Shown in pieces: positions 1 to 7,648 of a stretch of DNA of 36,923 bases. The notes below the pieces were generated by a model, which saw nothing but the letters and a program-made list of their open reading frames with translations, had not been told where the DNA came from and ran no database searches. Position 1 is the first letter of the stretch. Each line of letters starts with the position of its first letter. Source of the stretch: Ruminococcus flavefaciens (GTDB lineage: Bacteria; Bacillota; Clostridia; Oscillospirales; Ruminococcaceae). The position numbers and the translations under genes are program-made. The stretch is from NCBI GenBank assembly GCA_004554385.1, contig SFMO01000004.1:1-36923 (forward strand). Direction: 5' to 3'.

Positions 1-278
1 ACGGCTGTGTCCTGCGCTGTTTTGCAGGGTAGTTCCTTTCTATTCTACTTTTCTTTATGCCCTTTCCGGGCGCACCATATGTATATGAGGAGCTTACCTA
101 ACTGTGACAGGCCGAGAACATACTTTGGCTGGGATAAGAAGCATAACAAGGCATTGATAAGTACAATGTGTGAGCATAAGAAAATGAGCAAATATTGTAA
201 ATAAGTATTTTTCAATACGCCTTGAATATGTTGTTCGGTAAACGGCTCACAGGTCAGCCGTGCATGTGTGGAAAGGAT
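1..278. other. No convincing gene
   Basis: An open frame at 7-204 (65 codons) has no ribosome binding site and no recognisable domain. A frame upstream of the HEPN-like gene stays open back to a TTG at 222 but also lacks a ribosome binding site. I see no tRNA or clear promoter here. Confidence 0.4.
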
Positions 279-887
279 ATGAATAATGTGAGTGATATAT
301 TTGAAAATGGTTTGGATAGAGACACTTATAGAGCGCTAAAAAAAATGAACCGTGAAGAAATGGAGACATTTCTTAAAAACTACAGAAAAGATGCGCTTAA
401 AGAGATTAAAGATAATTATTTTCAGTTAGAACTTGATGATAGTGGAAATTATGTTAGAATGAATAGAGATATGTTCAAATTGATACACAGCGAACTTATT
501 CAGCAAGTTCAATGTATTGAGCATAATCTTAAGGTTATTTACGCAACGATTAATTCCGGTGATTTTGTTGAAAACTTCGAAAGCCTGAGTAAAACTAATC
601 TTGGTATGATAATAAAAGAATTAAAAAAACTTGAATTAGAAGGTATCGATACGGAATTAACAGAGGAAGATTATAAAGTAATTGATGAAATTAGAATTAT
701 ACGTAACTATTGGTGCCATCAGTGCTATATCGATTATGTGTATATAAGTGATGATAAGCAACGTGAAAAAATGTTTCAGCTTATTGCAGGAAAACTTCAT
801 TATGATGAATTGCAAACTAATGATCTTTCTGAGAAAATTGAAAAAATAAGACTTATTATCGTTAAACATAAGAAAAATAGTAAGTAG
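279..887 (+). CDS. HEPN-motif protein, putative RNase-like
   Basis: Protein of about 202 residues rich in Lys, Glu and Ile, mostly predicted helical. Near residues 142-147 it carries RNYWCH, which fits the R-(polar)-X3-H catalytic signature of HEPN RNase domains (R, then N, then H five residues later), inside an EIRIIRNYWCH helix as in known HEPN proteins. The start is uncertain: ATG 279 has an AAAGG only 2 nt upstream, GTG 288 has better spacing from the same AAAGG, and the frame is open to TTG 222. No MNT nucleotidyltransferase partner is adjacent, so an ordinary HEPN-MNT toxin pair is not shown. The gene is much more AT-rich than the redox genes to its right, which suggests horizontal origin. 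RNase activity is inferred only from the motif. Confidence 0.6.
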   Translation: MNNVSDIFENGLDRDTYRALKKMNREEMETFLKNYRKDALKEIKDNYFQLELDDSGNYVRMNRDMFKLIHSELIQQVQCIEHNLKVIYATINSGDFVENFESLSKTNLGMIIKELKKLELEGIDTELTEEDYKVIDEIRIIRNYWCHQCYIDYVYISDDKQREKMFQLIAGKLHYDELQTNDLSEKIEKIRLIIVKHKKNSK

Positions 888-899
888 CGGGATAGAAAC

Positions 900-935
900 G
901 AAAAAAATCCCTGTGTAATAAACACAGGGAGCAAT
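900..935. terminator. Bidirectional rho-independent terminator
   Basis: Stem TCCCTGTGT (908-916) pairs with ACACAGGGA (922-930) around an AATAA loop. An A-run at 900-907 gives a U-tract on the minus strand, and AATTTT follows on the plus strand. It lies 20 bp after the HEPN-like stop. A related stem (CTCCCTGTG) occurs at 28449-28475. Confidence 0.75.
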
Positions 936-1010
936 TTTGTAATCATTTAAAATAAAACATATTACTAATACATTGCGATACACAGAAATATAAGTGTGAA
1001 TCCTGATAGA

Positions 1011-1083
1011 CCAAAAGAAAACGCACCAACCAAAAGAATTCGCGATATAGCAAAAGAAAACGCGAGGTACCAAAAGAATACGC
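1011..1083. repeat. Four iteron-like direct repeats, 19-20 bp period
   Basis: Four copies of a 14-mer SCAAAAGAAWWCGC lie at 1011-1024, 1030-1043, 1050-1063 and 1070-1083. Start-to-start distances are 19, 20 and 20 bp, about two helical turns, so a bound protein would sit on one face of the DNA. Gaps between copies are 5-6 bp of unrelated sequence, too short for CRISPR spacers. Regular same-orientation copies are typical of initiator, partition or recombinase binding arrays. No initiator gene is intact nearby, though a decayed one lies at 7649. Confidence 0.65.
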
Positions 1084-1111
1084 CCTTATGGTTGTATCAA
1101 AATTGGCGTTC

Positions 1112-1150
1112 TTTGGCATGATGGCATAACAAAATTGATGACATGCCAAA
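1112..1150. repeat. 9 bp inverted repeat
   Basis: TTTGGCATG (1112-1120) and CATGCCAAA (1142-1150) are perfect inverted copies separated by 21 bp, followed by more A residues. It begins 29 bp after the iteron-like array and may be a protein-binding site or a weak hairpin. No gene assignment. Confidence 0.4.
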
Positions 1151-1662
1151 AAAAGCCCGAATCTCGAAAAATTTACTTCGATTTTCATAGATGACATTGG
1201 GGTATTTTAGACCTCTGGCTGGATTTGAACTCTCAAAAGTGCGAATCCAGTTCCCTCAAAAGGTCGAAATACAGACAAATCTCGATTTTGTTGGTGAAAA
1301 ATAGTACACAAAGTTTCAGACTCGGTTTTAGTGGTTTTCACGAAATGTGAAAACACTGGAATCGAGTCCTTTTTTGTTTCACCGAAAACCAAGTGATAGA
1401 AAACCTATCAGCGATTTGTGAGCCGTTTTTGACGACATCGGTGGTAGGTCGGGAAGCTGCACCACCGAGAGCGATTGAAGCCGCTGTGAGCGATTTGTGC
1501 GGTGTGTGAAGCGGTCGAACAGTATAATTCTCCTGCGCGGAATATAAGTTACGATTACAGAACATTTATGACGCGAAAAAGCCAGCGGAAGCTCTCCGCC
1601 AGATACATAGAAAGCAGATCACGCCTGCTGTCTATGGAATAATTATGACAGGAGGAAATCAG

Positions 1663-1707
1663 ATGAACAAATTCTACATGAACGGTAAGCTGATAAGTGC
1701 TTCGTAA
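1663..1707 (+). pseudogene. 5' stub of a small gene, probably element-derived
   Basis: A strong ribosome binding site (AGGAGG, about 1651-1656) precedes ATG 1663. The frame encodes only 14 residues, MNKFYMNGKLISAS, before TAA. The good start with immediate termination suggests the first codons of a longer gene whose body was lost. It runs convergently into, and overlaps, the 3' end of the DUF4405-FGE gene, so a deletion or insertion junction must lie near 1690-1707. The full-length product is not recognised. Confidence 0.45.
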
Positions 1708-2711
1708 TCCGACTGTTTGGTTTCGAAAGCATCGATATAAAAGGATGAAACTGTTACTTCGTGGAGTGTTTCATCACCAATACGCCAGTTTTCCGAATCT
1801 GGACTTCCCATATTGAAGCTGCCGCCTTCGATCAGGGTAAATCCATCATTTATTACCGCTGGTATTTCTGCTTTGCTTGTTTCAGATATAGCTGTACTTG
1901 TCTGCTTTGAAGTCGTTTGTGCAGTTGTGGTTTTAGCGTTCTGCCAGTTTGAACTACCAAAGCTGTTATCAGCACTTTTCTCTTTAAGAGCAAAATTAAT
2001 CACAACACCAATGATAATTGCACAACCAATCCATACAAGCGGTTTTGCTGAATATTTTTTATCTTTATTCTTTTGGGTGATCTCAGACAGCACATACCCT
2101 ACAAGTACAAAGAACAAAAGCATTGCGAGGTTTTGCAGTATGACGAGCAACTTTGCCGTGGTGTAGTCAAGAAAAGCAAAGTGCGTTCTGAACGTGATAT
2201 AGTTCACGATCCCGCTTTTGAGCAACAGCCAAAACCCAACGCCCGAAATACATGTAAGTATCACATTGAATACTATCTTTCCCTTGTCGGGCATTCTTGC
2301 GGTCATGGCTTTTATGTGCAGACCTATATGCAGACCCATAAGACTGAATGACCAATAGGACATTGCAAGGTGCAAAGTGCGGGCGGTCATTACATTGATA
2401 AGCCCATACATAAATGGTACAGCGTGACCGCTCATGGACATTCCGCTGAGTGCCGTCAGTGCGATAGCCGCAAGCATCAGCGTATTGACAGCTGTCATCA
2501 CGATACGATAGGGCGAATACTTACCCTTGAAAACCGCCTTGTACCATTTGCGGTTGAGGATATGGTGAAGTACCAGAGTTACAGTCATACCGATACCCAG
2601 CCATTCGTGAAGCACATCGCCTGTGACCTGAAAAGCCATAAGAAACAGCAAAAGGACTGTCAGCACCATATCAACTATCCTTTTGATGATATTTGTAGTC
2701 TTTGTCTGCAT
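1674..2711 (-). CDS. DUF4405 membrane protein fused to a truncated FGE-sulfatase domain
   Basis: 345 residues, start set by GGGAGGG just upstream of the ATG at 2711. Residues 1-225 have about six membrane spans with His residues in HEWLG, LHHIL, HLAMSYW and GLHIGLH, as in DUF4405/cytochrome b-like proteins that may bind haem. A Ser/Thr-rich linker follows (about 245-280). From about residue 288 the sequence has the start of a formylglycine-generating-enzyme/SUMF1 fold: TLIEGGSFNMGSPDSE, then a VSSFYIDAFET strand. That domain normally continues for about 200 residues, but here it stops after some 55, at the junction with the stub at 1663. The membrane half could still be made; the FGE half cannot be functional. 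It is the last gene of the minus-strand row. Confidence 0.75.
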   Translation of the reverse strand: MQTKTTNIIKRIVDMVLTVLLLFLMAFQVTGDVLHEWLGIGMTVTLVLHHILNRKWYKAVFKGKYSPYRIVMTAVNTLMLAAIALTALSGMSMSGHAVPFMYGLINVMTARTLHLAMSYWSFSLMGLHIGLHIKAMTARMPDKGKIVFNVILTCISGVGFWLLLKSGIVNYITFRTHFAFLDYTTAKLLVILQNLAMLLFFVLVGYVLSEITQKNKDKKYSAKPLVWIGCAIIIGVVINFALKEKSADNSFGSSNWQNAKTTTAQTTSKQTSTAISETSKAEIPAVINDGFTLIEGGSFNMGSPDSENWRIGDETLHEVTVSSFYIDAFETKQSDYEALISLPFM

Positions 2712-2727
2712 AACATTCCCTCCCTGT

Positions 2728-3014
2728 TTAATTCATATCATTTATCCAGTCCTGTATTTCGCTCTCTGAAATACCTGCGTCAAGCCTGCCGCCTTCAAGC
2801 CAGTTTCCGCTGCCTGTGAAGCGAGGTTACTTCCGCTTCTGCCAATACCGCTGCCTCCAGAAGTGCAGAAGGGTATCACTGTTTTGCCGCTAAAATCATG
2901 AGCCTCAACAAAGGTACTCATCATTCTCGGAGCATCGCCCCACCATATCGGGTAGCCGAGATACACGGTGGTGTAGCCCTTCAGATTATAGATATTATAG
3001 CACCATTCTGACAC
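2728..3014 (-). pseudogene. Flavodoxin fragment, N-terminus lost and frameshifted
   Basis: The reading frame contains TVYLGYPIWWGDAPRMM, KTVIPFCTSGG and SGIGRSGSNLA, all characteristic of the C-terminal half of small flavodoxins (Flavodoxin_4 type). Around 2805-2820 the correct frame switches: the other frame continues as GSGNWLEGGRLDAGISESE and ends at a natural stop (2728-2730). The N-terminal half with the FMN phosphate-binding loop is missing; sequence upstream of 3014 does not match it. A complete paralogue lies at 8065. This copy is dead by two independent lesions. Confidence 0.75.
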
Positions 3015-3251
3015 GACGTCAATATGTATTCTGGAAGTTTATGTTTTTCGGCATTATCTACAAAGAAGAATAGTTGGTATAGGACATAATAAACAGAAGG
3101 GGATGCCTTCCATTTGTGGAGGACATACCCAATGTTGTTGATCTATTTTTACATATATTCCTGAATCTCACTCATCACTCCTTAACTTCATAAAGAGCTT
3201 TCAGATAATTCATAGTATCACCCTAAATCTCCATTTGTCGCACGATCACAA

Positions 3252-3565
3252 TTACTTTTTCACAAACTTCGCAAGTGCTTTATAGTATCCTCATTCCTGC
3301 GGTAATATGTCTACTTGCCGTGGCGCTCGGAGGGAAGAAGTCCTGCCCTCTGCAAGGTATCGAGGTAGTTCGATACTGTGGAAGGGGAGAGGTTGGCTTT
3401 TGCCTGGATACTGCTTACGCAAACACCACCCTTGAGGTCAACAGGCTCGCTCAGACAGCCGCCCTGGGGAGGAAAATTGCCTTCAGGGTCTTTGAGCCAT
3501 TTGAGAATATTCAGCCGTGTTTCGTTGGAAAGCGCCTTGCTTATCTCGATAATATCTATGTCCAT
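3252..3565 (-). pseudogene. ArsR-family regulator, nonsense codon plus frameshift
   Basis: The start at 3565 follows AAGGAGGGTGA. Residues 1-85 form a winged-helix ArsR domain (ISKALSNETRLNILKWL; STVSNYLDTLQRAGLL; SERHGK). The frame ends at TAG (3311-3313) exactly where relatives have Trp in the wing (GKW-TYYRRNE). Translation past the TAG continues as TYYRRNEDTIK, then needs a 1 nt shift to give ALAKFVKK and a stop at 3252-3254. The recognition helix is intact, so a truncated product could in principle still bind DNA, but the dimerisation end is lost. A sequencing error could explain one lesion, hardly both. Confidence 0.75.
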
Positions 3566-3643
3566 TTCTATCACCCTCCTTGATGTGTTGAGTATATCTA
3601 TCACACATTTCGGAAATTGTCAATATGTGAAAATGAAATAAGG

Positions 3644-4525
3644 TCACAGCGTTCTTTTTCTGTTTCTGATCGCCGCCATAGCGTCCAGATCACCATGTTC
3701 TATCTCGTGTTCAAGCGCAGAGATAATACTGTCCTTGCGTTTCAGAAAGTCCGGACCTGTCAGGTTCTTGCCTGAAATGGTATGGTGCGTGATGAATGAA
3801 CAGTCACAGGTCAGATTCTCCACAAAGGTTTTCAGTTCACACAGCATTTCCTTCTCAGAAAGAGGTGTGAACTCGCCCCGCTGTGCTTCCTCCAGAAGCG
3901 GAGTGCCGGGGAACAAGGTCAGACCACCAGTACCGACTACCATCGGTTTGCACTGACTGAATATCTTTGCGGAGTTGACAGCGTGGTCATGGCTATGCTC
4001 TCTGCCTGCAACACCATTGAGAAAAGTCATCCAGTAGTCGATGCCTGCTTTCTCCAGCTTGTGGCACTGCTCCAGTATATCTGCGGAGGTGTAGCCCTTG
4101 TTTATACGCTCCAAAGTCCAGTCATCGCCACTTTCGATACCGAGAGAAATCTCACGCAAGCCCATTTCTTTCAGGCTTTTAAGTTGTTCTACGGTCTTGT
4201 TGCGAATGTCGGTAACTCTTGTGGCGGCATAGATGTACTCCATTTTCGGGAGATAACGGTTTATAATTTCAAGTATGGGCGCAAGTTTGTCATAGGTCAT
4301 AGCAAGCGGATTTGCGCTCAAAAGCTGTATCGTCCTTGCATCGGGAGCGATATTTGCTATTTCCTGCAAGTCCTGTTCGATCAACTCCATGTGCTGCATT
4401 TTGAAGGTCACATCACGGTACATAGTGCAGAATTTGCACTTGTTATGGGTGCAGCCCTGTGTTATTTGCAACAGTGGGAATGTCTCCCAATAGGGGTTGC
4501 GGTATACTGTTCCTGTAAAGTGCAT
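3644..4525 (-). CDS. Radical SAM protein
   Basis: 293 residues, start supported by GGAGGGAAAT before ATG. The cluster-binding motif ITQGCTHNKCKFCTMYRD supplies three Cys with CX4CX2C spacing for a [4Fe-4S] cluster. ISLGIESGDDWTLE and the TGGLTLFPGTPLLEEA segment match the SAM barrel of the Elp3/MiaB-like fold (COG1032/COG1856-like enzymes). No B12-binding or TRAM domain is present, so the substrate is unknown. It starts 10 bp after the nitroreductase and probably shares its transcript. The family is clear; the reaction is not. Confidence 0.85.
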   Translation of the reverse strand: MHFTGTVYRNPYWETFPLLQITQGCTHNKCKFCTMYRDVTFKMQHMELIEQDLQEIANIAPDARTIQLLSANPLAMTYDKLAPILEIINRYLPKMEYIYAATRVTDIRNKTVEQLKSLKEMGLREISLGIESGDDWTLERINKGYTSADILEQCHKLEKAGIDYWMTFLNGVAGREHSHDHAVNSAKIFSQCKPMVVGTGGLTLFPGTPLLEEAQRGEFTPLSEKEMLCELKTFVENLTCDCSFITHHTISGKNLTGPDFLKRKDSIISALEHEIEHGDLDAMAAIRNRKRTL

Positions 4526-4535
4526 ATTTCCCTCC

Positions 4536-5060
4536 TTAAAGCTCTGTCACAAAATCCTCTATGGGATTTCTCTTGTAGTGCCACGGATTTGCTTTTGCCT
4601 TGTTGTTGGGGTATCCAAGTCCCAGCATCATCACAGGGATCATGTATTCGGGCAGACCGTACACATCGGCAACTGTCTTTGAGTCAAAGCCCCTTATCCA
4701 AATAGTGTGGATTCCAAGCTCCTCGGCTTCATACATCATCGTTGTGGCGGCGATAGAAGCGTCCTGCTCACCCGAATTGTAGTCCTGATAGTATCTGTCG
4801 GAAGGATTTCTCCACACGGTACGCAGATCGTAGCAGACCAAGATCATCAGCGGCACATTGTAGTGAAAATGCGTGACGGTTTTCAGTTTCCGCAGTCCGT
4901 CCTCGCTCCTGATAAGATAAAAATGCTGTGGCTGGTAGTTGCAGGCAGTCGGGACAACTCTGCCTGCTTCAAGTATCTTATCGAGCTTTTCCTGCTCGAT
5001 CGGTTTTTGGTCGAAGAAACGCTCTGAATAGCGGTTTTTGGCAAGTTCTAAAAAATCCAT
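4536..5060 (-). CDS. Nitroreductase family protein
   Basis: 174 residues, a usual length for small FMN-dependent nitroreductases. Recognisable parts are the N-terminal NRYSERFFDQKPI (FMN-phosphate-binding Arg/Ser), VVPTACNYQPQHFYLI, DASIAATTMMYEAEELGIHTIWIRGFD and the C-terminal VMMLGLGYPN...NPWHYKRNP. It probably reduces nitro or quinone compounds with NAD(P)H in the cytoplasm. AAAGGACTT precedes the start. It sits with other flavin enzymes (nitronate monooxygenase-like, flavodoxin remnant), suggesting a detoxification or redox operon under the TetR gene at 6790. Confidence 0.85.
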   Translation of the reverse strand: MDFLELAKNRYSERFFDQKPIEQEKLDKILEAGRVVPTACNYQPQHFYLIRSEDGLRKLKTVTHFHYNVPLMILVCYDLRTVWRNPSDRYYQDYNSGEQDASIAATTMMYEAEELGIHTIWIRGFDSKTVADVYGLPEYMIPVMMLGLGYPNNKAKANPWHYKRNPIEDFVTEL

Positions 5061-5084
5061 AACGTCAAGTCCTTTCTATAAATA

Positions 5085-5669
5085 TCATACATCGCTCCAG
5101 TCAAGCTTCATTTTGCGGATACTCAGCATAAGAAATGCCGCAGCGATTATCACGCTGTACATCATCGCAGGCGGATACACCGTCATTGCGATAACAGCTC
5201 CGACTGCCTTGATAGCAATATCTATCCAAAGCAAAGTACGTCGCTTTTTGAGCATATCCGCAGACATCTGACTGCAATCTTTTCCATGTTCAAGAACCTT
5301 ACTGAGCCATATATTAGAAAATGTCACAAGCATAACGAATACACCGTAGAAGCCCTGTGCGACCTTGCTGTTGAAATCACGGCTCACAAAGTCCGTGGCA
5401 TAGGGTATCACCGAGCAGAAGAACAGCAGCAAAAGCGTTACCCACAGCGTTTTTGCGTTTATCTTCTCTATTGTTTCCCATTCGTTGTGGATATTCACCC
5501 ACATTGAGCCGAGCCAGAAAAACGACAGCGTATATGAAAAGAAACTATAACGAAGCTCCCACAAAGCCGCTAATGTAGGTGCAGGCGGCTTTTCAAGTTC
5601 CAGGACGAGTATCGTCATGATGATGGCAAGAACGGCATCTGTAAATGCCGCCACACGGTCTTTTTTCAT
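5085..5669 (-). CDS. TMEM175-like (DUF1211) membrane protein
   Basis: 194 residues with about six membrane helices. The N-terminal RVAAFTDAVLAIIMTILVLEL matches the R-x3-F-(S/T)-D-A signature of the first helix in bacterial TMEM175 proteins, potassium-permeable channels whose pore is lined by residues of that helix. The following segment with FFWLGSMWVNIHNEW fits the same family. The start at 5669 follows GGGAGGTTGATCCA. Sitting inside a flavin-enzyme operon it may be a passenger or help ion balance; the family is clear, the physiological role is not. Confidence 0.8.
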   Translation of the reverse strand: MKKDRVAAFTDAVLAIIMTILVLELEKPPAPTLAALWELRYSFFSYTLSFFWLGSMWVNIHNEWETIEKINAKTLWVTLLLLFFCSVIPYATDFVSRDFNSKVAQGFYGVFVMLVTFSNIWLSKVLEHGKDCSQMSADMLKKRRTLLWIDIAIKAVGAVIAMTVYPPAMMYSVIIAAAFLMLSIRKMKLDWSDV

Positions 5670-5695
5670 TGGATCAACCTCCCAATCTTACAGTG

Positions 5696-6655
5696 TTACT
5701 CATTCTGCTCTGCGAACGGTCTTGCAAGCTCGTTCACAATATCCTCACAGCTGTCAATACTTTTGATAAGGCTTGTGACGTTTGCTACGGTGTTCACACC
5801 CGCATCGGGATCACCTTTGAGCATTCCGTAGAAGAAGCTGCCGGACGGCGGATTCAGGTCGCCGTGCTTGTTTGCTTCAAGTCCTTCGATGCCGTGCTTA
5901 TGTGGAGTTGTTCTCCAACGGGCATTGCCGTCCATCTGTGTGAATACGATATAATCATCGGGGTGGGTTGCCATAATATCAGCTTTTGTAGCATCGGCGG
6001 CTCTGCACTCCTTTGAGAGAATGAAGCGCGTGCCGACGAATACGCCCTCAGCACCAACGACCTTTGCGGCGAGTGCCATTTTCTCATTGACGATACCGCC
6101 AGCCGCAAGCACGGGGATATTCACATACTCCGACAGAAGAGCCGTAACCGCAGTTGTTCCCGAAGTGAGCGACGGCATACAGCCTCCCTCGTCACATCCT
6201 GTTGCAACGATGATGTCTGCCCCTGCTTTTTCAGCTTCGATAGCACCACGGACGGTGGGGTTCATTTCACGAACGATGAGCGTGAAGCCGTCAGCCTTCC
6301 ACGCTCTGAACTCTTCGGGAGCGATAGCACCTGCAACAACAAGAATTTTCACATTTTCCTCTTTCAGCATTTCTATAATAGCCTTGCTGAAACCGTAGGG
6401 ATCAATGACGGACGGAAAAACATTCACACCGAAAGGCTTGTCGGTCAGCTCTCTGGTCTTACGGACTGCATGGCGCATATCCTCCACAGTTTCCTCCAGT
6501 CCACGCTTGATCTCCTCCGAACCTGCGCTTGTGCCGAGAACGCCAAGTCCTCCGGCATTCGATACTGCCGCCGCAAGCTCCGGCGAGGTGATCCAAGCCA
6601 TAGGTGCCTGAATGACGGGTTTTGTTATTCCTAAAATTTCACATACTCTGTTCAT
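5696..6655 (-). CDS. Nitronate monooxygenase / FabK-like FMN enzyme
   Basis: 319 residues from MNRVCEILGITKPVIQAPM; AAAGGAAATGATCTC places this start, although the frame is open further upstream. It is an FMN-binding TIM barrel: QAPMAWITSPELAAAVSNAGGLGVLG at the N-terminus, GADIIVATGCDEGG, then VLAAGGIVNEKMALA and GAEGVFVGTRF, the phosphate-binding end. Nitronate monooxygenases and enoyl-ACP reductase FabK share this architecture; with no fatty-acid genes nearby the former is preferred. It is first in the minus-strand row and has its own promoter (-35 at 6722-6727, -10 at 6699-6704). Confidence 0.8.
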   Translation of the reverse strand: MNRVCEILGITKPVIQAPMAWITSPELAAAVSNAGGLGVLGTSAGSEEIKRGLEETVEDMRHAVRKTRELTDKPFGVNVFPSVIDPYGFSKAIIEMLKEENVKILVVAGAIAPEEFRAWKADGFTLIVREMNPTVRGAIEAEKAGADIIVATGCDEGGCMPSLTSGTTAVTALLSEYVNIPVLAAGGIVNEKMALAAKVVGAEGVFVGTRFILSKECRAADATKADIMATHPDDYIVFTQMDGNARWRTTPHKHGIEGLEANKHGDLNPPSGSFFYGMLKGDPDAGVNTVANVTSLIKSIDSCEDIVNELARPFAEQNE

Positions 6656-6698
6656 GAGATCATTTCCTTTCTTGCAGGCTGTCGCCTTTGTTACTCTT

Positions 6699-6743
6699 AT
6701 TCTACCCGAAACCCTTGACTTTTTCAATATACAGAATTATAAT
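6699..6743. promoter_or_regulatory. Overlapping divergent promoters for the NMO-like operon and the TetR gene
   Basis: Plus strand: TTGACT (6715-6720), 17 bp, TATAAT (6738-6743), driving tetR at 6790. Minus strand: TTGAAA (complement of 6722-6727), 17 bp, TAGAAT (complement of 6699-6704), driving the NMO-like gene at 6655. The two -35 boxes are adjacent, so one TetR dimer could repress both. The plus -10 box abuts an ATG at 6745, which rules that codon out as tetR start. Confidence 0.8.
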
Positions 6744-6789
6744 AATGAAAGAAAGTCTTACACTTTTTAAATTATGTAAGAAAAGAGTG

Positions 6790-7281
6790 ATGAATTTGGC
6801 AGAACGCACGAAAATATGGATAGCCGACAAGATGAAAGAACTGATGAAGACCAAGCCTCTTGACAAGATCAGAGTGACCGAAATTTGCAGAGCTGCCGAG
6901 ATAGAACGTCCCACATTCTACTATCATTTCAAGGATAAGTATGACCTTGTGGCGTGGATATTCCTGAGCGATGCATACGATACAGACGTTATTTCAGCAG
7001 AGTCCGCAGCACAGGGAATGGCGAAAATGCGGCAGGAATTCATCTTCTACAAGCGGGCTTACGATGATGTTTCGCAGAACGCTTTGTGGCAGTATATGCT
7101 GGAATATTTCGTCAAGCGCTATGAGCTTATCGCAAAAGAAAAGCTGAATACCGATGTCCTCGATACTCAGCTTAAATACTCTATTCGGTTATATTGCTAC
7201 GGCTGCGTTGGCATGACAAAGGAATGGCTGCTGAATGACAACACCACCTCTGCGGAGACTGTTGTTCAGATGATGTTTTAG
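6790..7281 (+). CDS. TetR-family regulator
   Basis: 163 residues from MNLAERTKIWIADKMKELM, with AAAAGAG upstream. The helix-turn-helix is VTEICRAAEIERPTFYYHFKDKYDL, with the TFYYHF recognition-helix signature. The C-terminal half, with a Trp/Tyr-rich region (ALWQYMLEYFVKRYEL; GMTKEWLLND), resembles the TetR_C_8 (DhaS-like) type. The longer start at 6745 is excluded because the promoter -10 box immediately precedes it. Divergent from the NMO/nitroreductase operon and likely its local regulator, sensing a small hydrophobic or reactive compound. Confidence 0.85.
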   Translation: MNLAERTKIWIADKMKELMKTKPLDKIRVTEICRAAEIERPTFYYHFKDKYDLVAWIFLSDAYDTDVISAESAAQGMAKMRQEFIFYKRAYDDVSQNALWQYMLEYFVKRYELIAKEKLNTDVLDTQLKYSIRLYCYGCVGMTKEWLLNDNTTSAETVVQMMF

Positions 7282-7648
7282 TCTATGCCGGATAACATGA
7301 AAGAGATATACTTTTGAGCATCAGAACTTTGAATTTTATAGAGCGTAAATCATTCTGCGGAATTACAAGTAATACAAAGTCATTCTAAGCCTGTAAAATC
7401 GGCACTTTTAAGCTCTGAAAATGGAAATTCCACGAAACTGCGGGGAAAAGAAAAACATCAAAAATGCTCGTTTTGGCAGACGGGCATAGGAACAGTAATT
7501 TGGCAGACAACCATTAAAGCTGTTGACAGGCAAAGAAAAAGCGGACGATGTTTCATTGAAAGTGAAGCAACGTCCGCTGTTTTTATAACCGAATGTGTAC
7601 CTTGCTTCTCAGGAATGAGGAGCGTTTTTATTATCAGGAGGAATTATT
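7282..7648. other. Noncoding region with short direct repeats
   Basis: No gene is seen. TTTGGCAGAC occurs at 7472-7481 and 7499-7508. The tail of the stretch is the hairpin at 7540 and the leader of the decayed initiator gene at 7649, so it is probably the remains of a mobile-element boundary or leader. Confidence 0.35.
7540..7586 (+). terminator. Rho-independent terminator
   Basis: AGCGGACG (7540-7547) pairs with CGTCCGCT (7571-7578), with partial inner pairing of TGTTTCA and TGAAGCA, followed by GTTTTTATA. It would end the tetR transcript or act as attenuator before the decayed gene at 7649. Confidence 0.7.

Larger units (their letters stand above)
931..1662. other. Gene-poor region with iteron-like repeats and mobile-element traces
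   Basis: No intact gene is visible. It holds the four-copy repeat at 1011-1083, an inverted repeat at 1112-1150, a stem CTGGATT/AATCCAG (1219-1225 with 1244-1250) and a hairpin around GTTTTCAC/GTGAAAAC (1335-1352) soon followed by a T-run at 1370-1375. Short open stretches between about 1420 and 1640 change frame and read like the decayed end of a coding sequence. I could not assign it, but its position just before the element-type stub at 1663 suggests the same source. Confidence 0.4.

Noticed and set aside
1011..1083. CRISPR array
   Set aside because: Spacers would be only 5-6 bp and no cas gene is in the window.
657..1197. Minus-strand frames with hydrophobic stretches (138 and 84 codons)
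   Set aside because: They arise from the antisense of the HEPN-like gene and the iteron repeats, and lack ribosome binding sites.
1201..1260. tRNA-like T-arm (GAGTTCAAATCC on the minus strand)
   Set aside because: Flanking bases do not pair as a 5 bp T-stem and no acceptor or anticodon arm is found.
3983..4705. Plus-strand 240-codon frame
   Set aside because: Shadow of the radical SAM and nitroreductase genes on the minus strand, both with clear motifs.
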